Shown here: positions 1 to 11,903 of the stretch, piece by piece
Layout of the letters: every line of letters starts with the position of its first letter
How positions within the stretch are numbered: the first letter of the stretch is position 1
Source of the DNA: Sipunculus nudus
Taxonomy: Eukaryota > Annelida > Sipuncula > Golfingiida > Sipunculidae
Assembly: GCA_026874595.1 (NCBI GenBank)
Contig: CM049306.1
Coordinates: forward strand, 9,879,019-9,943,018
Direction: 5' to 3'
Length of the DNA stretch: 64,000 nt
Notes under the pieces: generated by a model
Seen by the model: the letters and a program-made list of their open reading frames with translations, nothing else
Told to the model about the DNA's origin: nothing
The model's database searches: none
Translations under genes and position numbers: made by a program

Positions 1-96
1 ATCAGGAAAAAAATCATAGCATATTGCAGAACGGAGCCGTGGATTCCATTGACAGCTCTCTAGAGATGGAGGATGAAAACATGAACCCTGCAGCAG
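1..96 (+). CDS. SLC24A/NCKX exon, partial at the left edge (cytoplasmic loop)
   Basis: This exon encodes part of the large cytoplasmic loop that separates the two membrane clusters of a K+-dependent Na+/Ca2+ exchanger. The frame begins with the codon at position 3, is open to the window edge, and reads QEKNHSILQNGAVDSIDSS followed by an acidic stretch (LEMEDENMNPAA). The donor is CAG|GTAAGA, so the exon ends at 96 in phase 1. Joining it to 10624 keeps the frame (G|TC gives Val, then KEVEDDDD). An acceptor-like TTGCAG ends at 29, which would start the exon at 30. However, the bases before it are purine-rich with no pyrimidine tract, so I favour an exon running in from the left. The loop is poorly conserved in this family, so assignment rests on the donor, the phase and the downstream exons. 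Confidence 0.6.
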
Positions 97-540
97 GTAA
101 GACTCCACAAGAAGATGTTCTTGTCTGTGGTATAAATATACCTCTTCCCAAAAACATCTGGGTATTTATAATCTCCAATTGCTGTATACTCATATGCACA
201 TGTTAATTTTGACAATCATATTTAAGACACTTTCATTTTTATTAGTTTGACAAAAATACATATATGGGAATGACATCTCAATACTGCTTTAATGTGTTAT
301 AATAAAATCCTCAATTTAGAGCATTTTGGCTCTCCCGAGACCCTTTTGTTAGATCTGACAGGTTTCTGCTGTCATTACAAGCCATCTGTTTTCTTACAAC
401 TTATTATATAATTATATTTTTATTCTATCATTTATCAAGTAGTTGAAAAAAATGCTGATTAGCTTGGTGATGTCAGTAGACACTCCAGGTTAAAGTTTTT
501 TGTTGTCACTTTATAACTTGAAAAACCACTTACCCTATTG

Positions 541-745
541 CTTTCATATTACACATATGGAATCCCCTCTTTGATATGATGATCCAAATGTCAAGGTCAC
601 AGGCATCATTCAGGTTAAGGTTTTTTAGTTTGGTTCATTGCTCTATTGTAAATAAAGATATTTCAGTTTAACCTTGTAGACTGATGGACAGTGACAATAT
701 CCAGCACACCAAATAAAAATTTCCCCATATTTTAATTTCTGGGCT
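541..745 (+). repeat. Dispersed repeat F, copy 1
   Basis: This intronic stretch is recognisably the same sequence as 3545-3750. Shared phrases in the same order include GGTCAAGGTCA or TGTCAAGGTCAC, a TTGCTCYATTG motif, AAAGATATTTCAG, and CAGCAC followed by a run ending AAAATTTCC. No termini could be defined, so the class is unknown. The rest of 97-858 shows no gene or clear element, only AT-rich intron. Confidence 0.5.
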
Positions 746-858
746 AGTAATTAGCACCTAATGTACAAAATGTACATACAGATCACAACCCATGCAGCTC
801 AAAATAAACTTTTTGTTAACTCCTAATAACCCAGCAGCCACTTACCCTATTGATTTCA

Positions 859-1056
859 GGGGCAGATCCAGGATTTTGGAAAGGGAAGGGTCACACCCAG
901 GAAGACTGAAAGGAAACCTAAAACAGGTCCTTTGGTACAGGAAGGAGGGGGGTCAGGGTCACAAAATATAGTTTGAAACCCTAAAAATAAGGTTATTTTG
1001 GCTGCAAAAGGAGGGGGTCAGGACCCCCTTGACCCCCCCCCCCCCCTTGATCTGCC
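859..1056. mobile_element. MITE-like element with GGCAGATC inverted ends
   Basis: The left end reads GGGGCAGATCCAGG and the right end CCTTGATCTGCC, giving imperfect terminal inverted repeats around a roughly 200-bp non-coding interior. The interior is rich in G runs on the left and has a 14-C run at 1033-1046. The flanks are similar (ATTGATTT on the left, ATTGGATTT on the right), which may be a diverged target duplication. No transposase is present, so this would be a non-autonomous DNA transposon of unassigned superfamily. Confidence 0.5.
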
Positions 1057-1063
1057 ATTGGAT

Positions 1064-3521
1064 TTTTAGCGAATCTGTGAGCTTACGCGATGGTGCGGCG
1101 TCATCTGTCGTGCGTCGTCTGTCGTGCTTCGTGCGTCATCTGTACGTTAACCATAGCTATCTCATAAACTGCAGGAGCTAGCATCACCAAATTTTTTGCA
1201 AATAATCAGTCATCCAAAAACTATATCGGATTTTGTTTATTTTTTTTCTAACTGCATTTTCTTAGATTTTATAGGGAAAAAGCTAAAAAAGCTTTAAAAA
1301 TCTTCTTCTCTGTCCAGCCAAATTGTCCAATATTTCACAGAAATGATCCCTGGAACAATCTTTCTCAAGTTTGTTCGAATACTTTAAGTTTGTTGATTTT
1401 TGGCCGAGTTACAGGAAGTTGAACTTTGTTAACTGTGCAAAAAAGCATATTAAAATTTAAATCTCAGAAACAGCTGTAGCTATCATCACCAAATTTTATG
1501 CCAATGTTGGTCACATAGGTCATATCTGAAATTGAAATATTGGTGGCGCCAGCTGCATCGGCCTTTTTTGTACGGGGTCGTCAGTGCCTGTATCACACTG
1601 AGGGCTACAAAAAACTTCTTTTCTGAAACCATATGGCCAAAATGTTTAATATTGCACAGAAATGATCCCAGGGTAGTGCTTTCTGAAGTTTGTTCAAATG
1701 GTCTGTTTTCAGTGACTTGGCTAAGTTATGGGAAGCTGAATTTAGCCATATGCCATAACAGCCCATTTTAGCTTAGTGGCTACAAAGATCTTCTTCTCAA
1801 AAACCACTGGGCCAAATTCTTAAATCTCACATGTTAATTATCCTCAGATGTTGATAATTCAAGTTTGTTCAAATAGTTTTGGTTCAGTGCTTTTTGGCTG
1901 AGTTACGGGAAGCTGAACTTAGCCAGTTTGCTGTATCGTCCTATATGAGTTATAAACCTGCGAAACATTTTTCGACTGATGCCACTGAAGCCAGTTTGTT
2001 AAATATTTTACAAGAATAATTCCTACAATAATTCTCATAATAATTGTCATTAAATGGTTCCACATGAATGATTTTTGGCTGAATTATGGAGATTGAATTG
2101 AGTCATTTTACCATATATGTTAGCTGTGGGATGCTATTACATCTAGCCCGGCACCAGTTTATCAGCATCTATTACATCATGCCACTAGACATTTAGATTT
2201 CAGGTTATCTTTGGTTAATATTGACAAGAAAGTTTTTTTAAAAGCTTTTAAAAAATTTAGATTTATGATTTAAGTTATTCATCATACCAGGCAATGTTAC
2301 AGTCATGGATATTCAGCTCTCTGTGGCTATATAAAGACAACTGTACATTGATTATAAATTATTGGTATCCCTACTCAACTTAATTCAAGAATTAGCCATC
2401 AATGAGATATATCTGTATTTTAATTTTGTATTCAGTATGCGTCCGTAATAATTTTACATATATTCCTGATATCCTTTTTATAAAAAGTCAGCTGAAAAGC
2501 ATTTTGTATTGGTTATAAATAATAAAGTTATTTCAAGTAGGGACCACTTTTGTGTTCAGATGGCAGAACTTGGTTTACCATTGGAAGATTGCCAGTGCCT
2601 TGATGTTGGCCATTAGCCAAGATGATGTTGGCTCTATAAATAGTTTTTGCACAGTGCCTGGATTGGAAGAAGTGCAGCCAGGTATAGGTAAAGAGTTCAC
2701 TCAGTGCAGTAGCTGCATTCTATTTATAGCTTTGGCAGACTGCTCACTGCATCATATTTGGCACCAAAGTTCAGCCTGAATCTATTTATAGCTTTGGCAG
2801 ACTGCTAACTGTGTCAGATTATGCAACAGGTCAAGAGTTCACTCAGTGCAGCCAGGGACAGGTCAAAAGTTCACTCAGTCTAGCCAGGTGCAGGTCAAGA
2901 GTTCACTCAGTGCAGTAGCTTGAGGCAGCAATTTGTCACAGGTCACTCGGGGGCAACAGCCTTACTCACCTAAGCCTTGTCAGCCTAGTGCATCAAACTC
3001 TGGGGAAGTTTGATGTATTGGACTGATATTTTGACCTGTCTATGCGTCTTTGATGGTATTCTCATTTACAAGACATGTGGTGCCACGTACATTGACTTTT
3101 GCAAAGTGTATGTGCCTGCTTATTTCTACAGAGGAATTTGATATATCAGTCTAAAATTGGGCATATTTATACATATCAAATAGCTTTGTTGTATACAAGA
3201 CTGTCGGTGCCACCTACAAAAATTTTTGCACAATGTCTGTCCCTGCTTATTTCTCAGGAGGGGTTTGATATATCAGTCTGAAAATTGGCATATTTGTATA
3301 TCTCTGATAGCTTCGAAGTATACAAGACTGGTAGTACAATTGTTTTTGTGTTGTGTGCACCCATGCCAGGATTTAAGCAGTGATGTTTGTGTAATTGTTT
3401 CTTATGCAAAATGTTTAGTACTTGCATTATTCATATACATGAAAAGTAATGGTCCAGCATTGAAGCATTATACCTGGTGTATTTCCCGATGCACAGGTTC
3501 GCATTAGGCCTCTAGGCCTTG
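1064..3521 (+). mobile_element. Family C Helentron-like non-autonomous element, copy 1
   Basis: The element starts in TTTTTAGC. It carries GCGAATCTGTG at 1069-1079 and its near-perfect inverse CACAGGTTCGC at 3492-3502. A small hairpin AGGCC-TCTA-GGCCT (3506-3518) follows, and the end is CTTG|TTT at 3521. The 5' part has a GTCGTGC-type simple repeat ending in ACGTTAAC. The interior has tandem modules around 1150-2100 with recurring TTCTTCTC and GAGTTACGGGAAG phrases, a short GTTCACTCAGTGCAG tandem block at about 2690-2930, and two units of about 125 bp at about 3090-3320. No long reading frame looks coding. The asymmetric inverted repeat plus 3' hairpin fits Helentron/Helitron2 non-autonomous elements. 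Confidence 0.55.
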
Positions 3522-3544
3522 TTTGTTTCACATATGTATTATAT

Positions 3545-3750
3545 AGGTGGTTAAGAATCCCCCTATGATTTTTTAATCAAAATTTCAAAGGTCAAGGTCA
3601 GAGGTTCCCATTGTTTATGCACAATTTGAGTTTAAGTTTTTTTGGTTAAGCTTATTGCTCCATTGCTTATAAAGATATTTCAGTTATGCTCAGTACTCTG
3701 ATGACCATTGACAAATACCCAGCACAGCTGTTTAAAAATTTCCTAATATT
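3545..3750 (+). repeat. Dispersed repeat F, copy 2
   Basis: Direct-orientation relative of 541-745, sharing the GGTCAAGGTCA, AAAGATATTTCAG and CCAGCACA segments in order. It lies between the 3' end of family C (3521) and the 5' end of family E (3752). The two copies may flank a segment that inserted into or duplicated an older repeat. Confidence 0.5.
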
Positions 3751-3751
3751 T

Positions 3752-4450
3752 ATGTCTCCCCCCCCCCCCCCCCCCCAGGGGAGACATGTTGTTTTCAGTG
3801 CTGTTGTCTCTAGTCGTGCATATTTTCCTCCTAAAATTTTAAACACTAATTGTTCTCCAAAAATCTTGGAAGAGTTCAGCAACTGGTGACCTTGACTGTC
3901 ATCTTCAAGGTCAGATCTGCCAAAATGTAAATTATTGTGAACCTCATAGCTTTTGAAGTATTTTTCATTTTGTCCTCAAATTTGGCACACAAATTGTTCT
4001 TAGTAAGTTCTCAGAGGAGTTAAAACCCTGTGACCTTGACCATCTTCAAGGTCAAATATGTTGAATTATAGTTATTATCTTGTGAACGCAATAATGTTTG
4101 AAAGGCTGTATATTTTCCTAAACACTCATTGTTCCTAACAGAATCTCAGAGGAGTTCGAAACCGGGTGACCTTTGTCTTCATCTGCAAGGTCAAATCTGA
4201 TGAAATGTAAAGTTTTTATGAACCCCATAACTTTTTTCAAAGTATTTCACATTGTGTCCTTGAACTTTACACACCAGTTCTTTCTGCCAAAATTTCATCA
4301 GAGTTTGAAAAGTGGTGCCCTTGAACCTTAAGATAAAATTTTCTGAAATCTACAATCATATGATGCATATTTTACCCCTCATGTTTTTGGATGGCCCATG
4401 GGGGGAGAGATATATCTGTTTTTTGCGCTGGAAAAACATAGCCATTCTAG
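3752..4450 (+). mobile_element. Family E Helentron-like element, copy 1
   Basis: The 5' end reads ATGTCTCC and runs into a 19-C tract (3758-3776) followed by CAGGGGAGACAT, so the end can fold back on itself. The inverse GGGGGGAGAGA lies at 4400-4410. A hairpin TGTTTTT...AAAAACA (4417-4438) and the terminus CATTCTAG|TT at 4450 follow. The interior holds about three diverged units, each with GTGACCTTGAC and CAAGGTCAAAT phrases. No protein is encoded. The 3' end has the same layout as family B and D ends. Confidence 0.5.
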
Positions 4451-4488
4451 TTGAACATAACAAATGCGCCTTGTTCTCATGTTTCATT

Positions 4489-7244
4489 GTATTCGCCGAA
4501 ACAAAGTTTTGCTGATACTATGTTTTTGACCGGGTTCTGCGGCCGCCACATTCATTTCCAGAGAACTCCTCTGTGAACTTCTACTTAACCAATTGGCATT
4601 GACCTCTAACCTTTCCTCTCTGCCCAGTGTCCATTTGTGCGTCTGTTTCCACATATAAACCCACATATCTGGGGAACCGTTTGACTGATCAGAAAATTTT
4701 TTAGCTCAGCTGACTATAAGTCATCTGAGCTATAGTCATGGTCCATTGTCAATCATCAGTCCGTCTGTCCATCCGTCTGTCTGTCCGGATGTCCGTCCAT
4801 AAGACTGGCACGTTTCTACACCATTGGACCTACGAATCTGAAATTCACCATACAGTTAGATGGCCCCAAAATTTCCTACCATGCCGAAAATGGGGTCAAT
4901 AGGACTTTGTTCCTTCGAGATATTAAGGAAAAACCTCAATTTTTTATTAGAAATCTATTTTCACACTTCAGGACTGCCTAATATCAAAACCACTCATCTG
5001 GTTTTCTTCATATTTACCATAAATATTCCTCTATATAGTTCCTATGTACATGCCAGAAATTAAGTCAGTGTTATTCAGTTTAAAAAAGTTAAGGGCGCAA
5101 ACATAATGAACTTTGTAAAAAAATCAGGAAAGATATTTGGTCACTTAAGACCAAAAGTGTTAAAGGTAGGGACTTTTTTTTCAGTAATACAACTTTAATT
5201 AATCAAAATTAAATTGTATACCCAAAATTAGATCAAAATCTTTTAAATTTCTTAAAATATTAGCAAAAATAAAAATTGGTACCTTAAATTTTGCCCAACT
5301 TTGGCCACGGCATGTTTTTTTTCTGTAAGTACTGTGGATTTAATTTTCACAGCATGTACATAAAAGGATTTAATCTGTTAAAATCTGAAATTTGAAAATA
5401 AAAGCTGCAAAATTAGGCTAGTTATTTAATTTTTTTGGAGGCTCTTGTTGTATTCCCTTACATTGTCAAGCAGTCCACTTTGGTGACTGTAGGTCATTCA
5501 GTGCAGCTCTCTATGCTCCCCAGGCTGTTGGCATAATGTTATGCAATCCCATCACTAGGGCAAGCCCTCTCTCCACTGAGTTGAGCTTGATCAGGCTGTC
5601 TGCAGTTAATACCATACCACAGGGAGCCTTTTTCTCTGGCAACCCCCCCCCCCCCCCCCCACCCCATTCTGTTGACAGACCTGTACTATGAACTAGATGA
5701 ATCTTAAAATTAACATTTTTTTCAGCAACGAGCGGTAACAACAGAGACCCCTCCCCCCACCCACCCCTTCAATACACAGGACTAATAATAAGATTAATCT
5801 TATAATTTTAATGTTAAATAAATTCTTTTTGATGAGACTTGGACAATTTTGATTTTTTTCAAGTAAAAAATTTCAGGAATTTAATCCTAATATTCAAATG
5901 TGATAAAATATTACGATCTAATGTAGGTGCTAACTGACAAAATTTAAGAAGATATAAAAACTTTGTAGCATTTCATTCATATCTCTTAAAGTATGGGGCC
6001 TAGGTGTGAATAACACTGTTTACTTAGGATTAAAATTGGGAATATTGGTCAAACTTTGTGGGATTACTTTTTAACTCATATGGCCATATATTTAACTTTT
6101 GAAAACTTAATTACCTTCACACTTTATTTGTTTATGAAATGTTACTTTTATATAACACTTACCGTACGCCTATTTGTTCCCTTGGTGCATCACTAAATGG
6201 TTTAGCTCATGTCCAGTATTCTATAATTTACAGAGTTTCATTTTAGCAGGGCCATTTTCTCATAGCTTTTCTAATGATAATATACATGAAAAACCAAAAG
6301 AAATAAAAATATTTTGCAGTTACTAATCCAATATTCAGCTGAGCGATGTGACCCATGGGTTCCTTGTTTGTACAAATGTAGCTTTATAACATACACAAAA
6401 AATGGCAAAACCATGTTTGCACAGTGTCCATCTGTTCATCTGCCTTGGGTAAAAATCACTCATATCTCTGCAGTGGTTTGACTAATTCACCTGAAATTTG
6501 GCATGCGTATACATTCTGGATAGCTTTTTTGATTTTATGACAGGTTGCGCCAAATACATTCACGTTCACGCTGCAGACATCAATGCTTATATCTCCTGAC
6601 TGGTTTGATGTATCTTCCTGAAAATTTGCTTGTGTATAGATCTCACATAGCTCTTTATCATACACAAAACTGGTGGGGCCACCTGCAACCATTTTTGCAC
6701 AGCGTCTGTCTGTTTGTCTGCCGTGGGCAAAAATCACTCATATTTCTGTAGTGGTTTGACTTATTTGCCTAAAATTTTGCATGTTTATACATCTTGGATA
6801 GCTTTCTTGATTTTTTTGGCAGGTGGCACCACCTACATTTATGTTAATGCTGCAGACATTCAGGCTTATATCTCAGGATTGGTTGGACATATCCCCCTGA
6901 AATTTTGCATGTGTATAGATCTCACATAGCTCTTAATCATAAACAAAACTAGTGGTGCCATAAGTCCTTCTGTTTGTCTGCTGTGGGATAAAATCACTCA
7001 TATACATGTTGTGTTTTGACTTTTCTGCCTAAAATCTTGCATATGTATACAACTTGGACAGCTTTCTGGATTTTGTGGTATCTGGCGCAACCTACATACA
7101 CATTTCAGCTGCAGACATCCATGCTAATATGCAACACACCTTACTCTTATTTCCCCTTGCCACTCAATCCATGCCTCACTTCACCCGTTCCACTCTGATT
7201 TTGGCGGATACACATAGTCGCTTGTTGACTATCCGTATTCTTGT
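4489..7244 (+). mobile_element. Family B Helentron-like element, copy 1, interrupted by family A
   Basis: The 5' end GTATTCGCCGAAAC matches the family B start seen at 13680, 28684 and 42802. The 3' end has GGCGGATAC, a decayed stem around AGTCGCTTGTTGACTA, and CTTG|TTT. The body is split: the left part is 4489-4697, the right part is from about 6370, and a complete family A element lies between them. The right part has diverged units of about 280 bp carrying CACTCATATCTC, TGGTTTGACT and TTTATGACAGGT phrases. It is non-coding. Confidence 0.6.
4698..6369 (+). mobile_element. Family A Helentron-like element nested in family B
   Basis: GCTCAGCTGAC at 4704-4714 is followed by GTCATCTGAGC, so the 5' end forms an imperfect hairpin. 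The inverse TCAGCTGAGC is at 6335-6344, the hairpin ACCCATGGGT at 6351-6360, and the end TTCCTTG|TTT at 6366. A GTCCGTC-type simple repeat follows the 5' hairpin. The interior contains a CACTTCAGGACTGCC block also found at 35660 and an 18-C tract at 5643-5660. The flanks (GATCAGAAAATTTT and ACAAATGTAGC) are contiguous in intact B copies at about 14210 and 14490, so the insertion point is inside a T run. Confidence 0.65.
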
Positions 7245-7902
7245 TTAGTTATGATTCCCCTTGTCATGGGAGCATCATGGGGAGGACTTGTTATTAAGGG
7301 TTCATGCTTCAGTTTGACTTTTCACTTTAAATTTCCTTTTGAAGTAAAACTTGGTTATGAACAGTGTATCAAACATTGTCACAAGATATTGTTATGTTGA
7401 ATTTGTGTTGTTTTTAATTCCTTATATTCTTAACATAGATATTTTACATGGTTTATGGCAAACTAGTTGTATACCAATAATATTTACATAACAACAGCTT
7501 GATTTCAGATGACTTGATATATTTAACTGCATTTAAGAAAGGATTTGTGGGATGGTATTAGTTCTTGTAAGGAATCTTTGGCTTTTTGGAAAGGTGGCAG
7601 ATATTACTGTCTGTACAGACATCTAGTGGTGATATGAGTAACTAATCAGCCTGGGGAATTGTAAATGTAATTCTGACACAAAGTATTAAGTAACTTGCTG
7701 AAGTAATCTTTAACTCTTAAATTTATGTTTATTAATCGGGCAGATTTGATTTATTTCTGCTGTGCAGTAATTTTATAATGTATGTGTTCTTCTGCTGCTT
7801 CTTTGTATGTAGCTTATACTGGTAAGTTCATTATTTTCCATGGTGATAATTTCCATGGTTACAAGCTCAATGGTGATGAGTTTTATGTTGCATGCTTGCC
7901 AG
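7245..7902. other. AT-rich intron, nothing recognised
   Basis: No exon, element end or tandem repeat was found. A sequence CAGACATCTAGTGG at about 7616-7630 resembles a CTCF-type core with one mismatch in the invariant part and is too weak to annotate. Confidence 0.5.
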
Positions 7903-8007
7903 ACACTGAATCTCTCCTGCCGAAACCTGAGCCTCATTCTCAACCACAATTAGCTGACCACAATGCAATGCAAATAAGGGACAATCTTTACGACCTTGGT
8001 GTAACTG
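7903..8007 (+). CDS. Candidate SLC24A loop exon (possible cassette exon)
   Basis: An acceptor TTGCCAG| precedes 7903 and a donor G|GTGGGT follows 8007. The 105-bp interval is phase 1 at both ends, the phase of all confirmed internal junctions of this gene. It can therefore be included or skipped between 1-96 and 10624 without shifting frame. It would add 35 residues, beginning TESLLPKPEPHSQPQ and ending RDNLYDLGVTG. This is polar, Pro- and acid-containing sequence without membrane segments, as expected for the variable cytoplasmic loop. NCKX loops are known sites of alternative splicing. Against it: the pyrimidine tract is weak, the donor is not ideal, and the frame is also open upstream of the acceptor. 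RNA evidence would settle it. Confidence 0.45.
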
Positions 8008-9892
8008 GTGGGTATATGTCAAGTAATAAAACCTACACAGGGATGACAAAATAAACAAAAGATAGGGGTATGGTGATGAAAATTAGTTAAAAAAAACAAA
8101 AATAACAACTTTACAACCAACGGAAAAAATGGCTAGAACTGAAAACCCTTTTGTTGGTGCTGGAAAAAATGCACTTACTGTGATGGTTCAACAATTTGAT
8201 TGTTTAAAATCTGCTAGTATCATTAATCAACAAGTTTATTTAATACAACAGTTTGGCGATCTGTCCTGTTAAAATACACTTTAGAGCATTACAATTGTTT
8301 CAGTTAAATGGAGTTATGAAAATTGTGCTTATTTTTAAGTACAAACTCAATATCATGATGCCAATATAATAGCATTGTTTAAACCAGCCATTCTGTTTGA
8401 AGGGGCCTTTTCTGACACCTGACATCTATTAACTAAAGACAATTCCTTGAACCTTTAATGGAAATGGACCAAGAAAAGCCAATTCCATGGTACACAGGCT
8501 GTAAGTTTTGTTTATATCCAGCTGTTTATAACATGTGGGGGGCTTGCCAAAATAATCCAAACACATTCAACAAGGACATTTGGCAGGAAGTCAGCATAAC
8601 AGAGGTTTGCAAATGGCATTTTTTGCTAGTGACCTTTCAACTTCAGGTATATGTTTTTTTTTTGCTGTTTGTAAACATTGGTGCATGTACCATGTTTACT
8701 TCGAGTTTATAAGTAAACAAGTCATACATCTGTCATGGAGAAATAATAAAGAGCTTTCTTATCAGGAATCACCTACAGTGTATTAATATGTGCACAGAGT
8801 AAGCCAAAAATCACATGCATTCTACAAATAAGGCAGGTGTATAGCTGGCTTTTAGACTAAAGCTGAGCTATGAACACTTGTTTTACAACAAAAGAGTTCC
8901 TTCACAGTTTACTTTCTGCTGCTCTTCCTGTTCATACTGAGTATTGCTGGAGGTCAATAGGCTGTCAGAATCTGTTTTTCACGGTTGTACGTCTGCATCA
9001 GCCTGTGGTTTTTTTGCTGCCAGGAAAGGTCTAAAGCAGATGTCATGTTGTCTTGCTGGCAGTGCTGCATGAACACAGGGCAGGTTAAAGTGCTACTGAA
9101 AGGTACTTTTAACAGGTGTCTGTAATCACGAGGTAACTGTACTGATTAAGGAGAAGTCTAATGATGGTCTTCCCCAGTCATTTTTTAGACAATTTTTCCT
9201 TTGTTACAAAAGTTTAGATTTCAAGGTGAATGTAGTATTTAAGTCAGCTGGATATGATTTCATCAAAAATTAAACCATTATGAATGTTATGACAAAGTTG
9301 ACAACAAAAATGTCCTACGGTGAATTTTCAAGGAGCTCAGCATGTCTGCAGATGTTATCTAGGAATTATCAGTAGGACAGTGTGATATGGCAAATTAGAA
9401 GACATACCTTTTCTATAAGTCCCTTATTTGTGGAAACTGTTACCTCTATATTTCAGTACCCTTTGACCATCGGAAATGAAACACTTTTAGATGTTTCCAT
9501 GTGTGAACACTAAGCCCTGAGCCCTTGTGTGTGGTTAACACACTTTTATTTGCATTGTATGGTTGTAAGGACAAAGAGTTTCTAGTATCAGTCACTGATT
9601 CAGTGCTTTGTATTATTGGTAATAATTATTACATAAAACATTCCTCACGGGGATATCAGAAAATTTGTATGACAAGCACAGTTAGACTGAGTATGTAGCC
9701 TTCATGCTTGTTTAAATCAGATCACACTGCAGTGTGGAGGTTCATCAGTAAAATCCAGTCTATATTGCCCAGCTGGTTTCATAGGAAAGAAGCTATGCTT
9801 CCAAAAAGAGTGAATACATGTATATAGAGAGTAAATAAAAATGTAAATGAATATCTCCACCACACATGAATAACATATTATTTAAAAAATAG
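8008..9892. other. Intron, nothing recognised
   Basis: AT-rich intronic sequence with no recognised element ends. An exon-like piece ending at a GTAAGT at 8501 was examined and rejected because no in-phase acceptor precedes it. Confidence 0.5.
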
Positions 9893-10066
9893 TACAATCC
9901 TGTCTGAAAACCTATCTTATAAGACCACCTGTCTATTAAGACCACCATTGGGTGACCCAAAAGTACTCACATTGGTTATAACTGACCTGTCTTATAAGAC
10001 CACCTGTGAATTAAGACCACTATTGGCCAGTTCCAAGGGTGGTCTCATAACACAGGTTTTACTGTA
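9893..10066. mobile_element. MITE-like element with AAGACCACC inverted ends
   Basis: The left end runs TACAATCCTGTCTGAAAACC and then reaches TTATAAGACCACC. The right end runs GGTGGTCTCATAA and then ACAGGTTTTACTGTA. Read inverted, the ends pair over TACA..., AAAACCT and AGACCACC. The interior repeats the phrases CTTATAAGACCACCTGT and TTAAGACCAC. The element ends in TA, which fits a Tc1/mariner-type target site. There is no transposase. The class is inferred. Confidence 0.5.
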
Positions 10067-10623
10067 AAGTAATGTTGAATTTTCTTAGAGGTGGTTATTA
10101 CTGAGAACTCTATCTTCTGGTGATTTTGTCATCCATGTGTGTAATCTGTGGTGTTGAGAAGATAATCCTATTCTACATAATGTTGTAATTTTTGCCACAG
10201 GTGTGACAAATAACTATTTATCTGTAATTGTATAACATTGTCATCATTGATTTAAATGGTTGTTGTTAAAAATGTAGTATAATTGGTAATTAATATATAG
10301 TGATTAACTATTTAACAGATTAACAACAGGTTATGGCCTGTACTTCTGAATTTAATTCTAGCCAGGTGTATGTATATAAGAATCCTGAAACTCAGAATGC
10401 TAATTACTAATAAGTCAACTATACCTGTTTTCATCTTGGGTCTCCAGTATTCAGTAACAGCAGGAGAAAATTCCCCTCAAAGTCATAAACAATAGCTCAT
10501 TACAAAATTTAATTCATTTGCTTCATTCTGAAAAATCTTTCTATGACTTTCATATACTTGAGAGGGTTTTGCTGTGTTTCTTCACAGATATATAGTAACA
10601 TCTGTTTCTCTTTTCTTCTCAAG

Positions 10624-10848
10624 TCAAAGAGGTAGAGGATGACGACGATTCTCCACTGAGCATGCCCAAAAGCATCTGTAAACGGTTACTGTGGTTCCTT
10701 TCTCTGCCGCTGATATTGATGATGTACATAACAATACCAGACTGTCGCAAGGAGCGGTGGAAGCGATGGTTCATGGCGACTTTTATACTCTCTATTGTAT
10801 GGATCTCTGCTTTTTCATATCTTCTTGTCTGGATGATTGCTGTTATAG
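10624..10848 (+). CDS. SLC24A/NCKX exon: end of loop and first segments of the second membrane cluster
   Basis: The acceptor TTTTCTTCTCAAG| has a good pyrimidine tract and the donor is ATAG|GTAAGT. The exon reads VKEVEDDDDSPLSMPKSICK, then a hydrophobic segment (RLLWFLSLPLILMMYITIP), a short polar turn DCRKERWKRWF and a second hydrophobic segment ending VWMIAVIG. LPL.LMMYITIPDCRK..W..WF is characteristic of K+-dependent Na+/Ca2+ exchangers, which use the Na+ gradient and K+ co-transport to extrude Ca2+ across a membrane. The acidic run is the end of the cytoplasmic loop. The exon starts and ends in phase 1; the last base G joins GT at 11904 to give Gly. Family assignment is firm. The paralogue is not resolved. 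Confidence 0.93.
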
Positions 10849-11903
10849 GTAAGTCACTAAATAATTAGAAACAAAGGTGATTATTAGAAACATTTCTGCA
10901 TAGATCTTGATGACTGTTGACGAAAGATCTCAAGAAAATACCATAATGTTGATCCTTAAATCTGTGGACCGATTAAACATTAAAAATTCATTAATGTATT
11001 AATAATGTTGACTTAAAAAGTAAGAATTCAGAAATTTCCTAAATACTTAGAATTAAGATCTATGCTAATTTATTAAAACTCAAAATCTTTAGATTCTCTA
11101 GTGGATTCTTAATTCATGAGAATACAACACTTATTAAACTTCAAGAATTAGTAAAATTGTGTTTAGAGATCAAATTCTAAAACACTATTAGAATTCTTAA
11201 ATCCATGAATTAAGAAACACAAAATGTTCAGATATCATGGATCCTCTTAAAATTCAGAAATGTGAGAACATTGTATTGGATACTGAAAACCTGAGATTTT
11301 TAAGTTTCTTCAACATTAAAAAATCAGAATGATTTAATTGTAACAACACCTATGGACAGACTGAGGATTAGTAGATGCTGATAATTCAGAAATTTCACAA
11401 TTCTTATATTAACTTATTTTGAAAACCTTGTAAATTTGTGATTTGTTTGAATGCCAAGAATTAAAAAACCATGTGGTTAATTTAAAAAAAAACTGAGAAA
11501 CACTATGTTCATGGATTGAATAACACTGAACATTAAAATATTATTACAGAAATTTTGTAATCTACAGTGATTAAAATTTACAATGAATTTGTGGATTTCT
11601 AGTGATTGAGAATTCAAAATCTGGTTAAATACAACATCTGCTGACAAGCGCAAAAAAATTAGTTCTCAGATCTGTTGGCAGATGGCAGCACCCATCAGGA
11701 TCCCCAATTTGTTAGAAATATTTTATACACAAACTTTCATATGATTCTCTTTTCTTATCAGATTAAGTAAGGCTATAAGAACAAATTGCTAGAAAAACTC
11801 TCCTGTGTTTTGTATTTGTTTATGGTTTTGCTTATTATAGTTCAGTCAGACTGTGTGTGGGGTGTCTTGGTGCTGATAGAGTGCACTTTTCATGTTTTAC
11901 CAG
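10849..11903. other. AT-rich intron between exons
   Basis: Short intron with many variations on GAATTC and TTAAGAAT motifs and no recognisable element. The acceptor at its 3' end is TTTTACCAG|GT. Confidence 0.6.

Noticed and set aside
8439..8500. Exon-like segment with a good donor GTAAGT at 8501
   Set aside because: The donor is phase 1 but the nearest in-frame acceptor (AAAG at 8438) is phase 2, an upstream stop blocks extension, and the residues do not resemble the exchanger.
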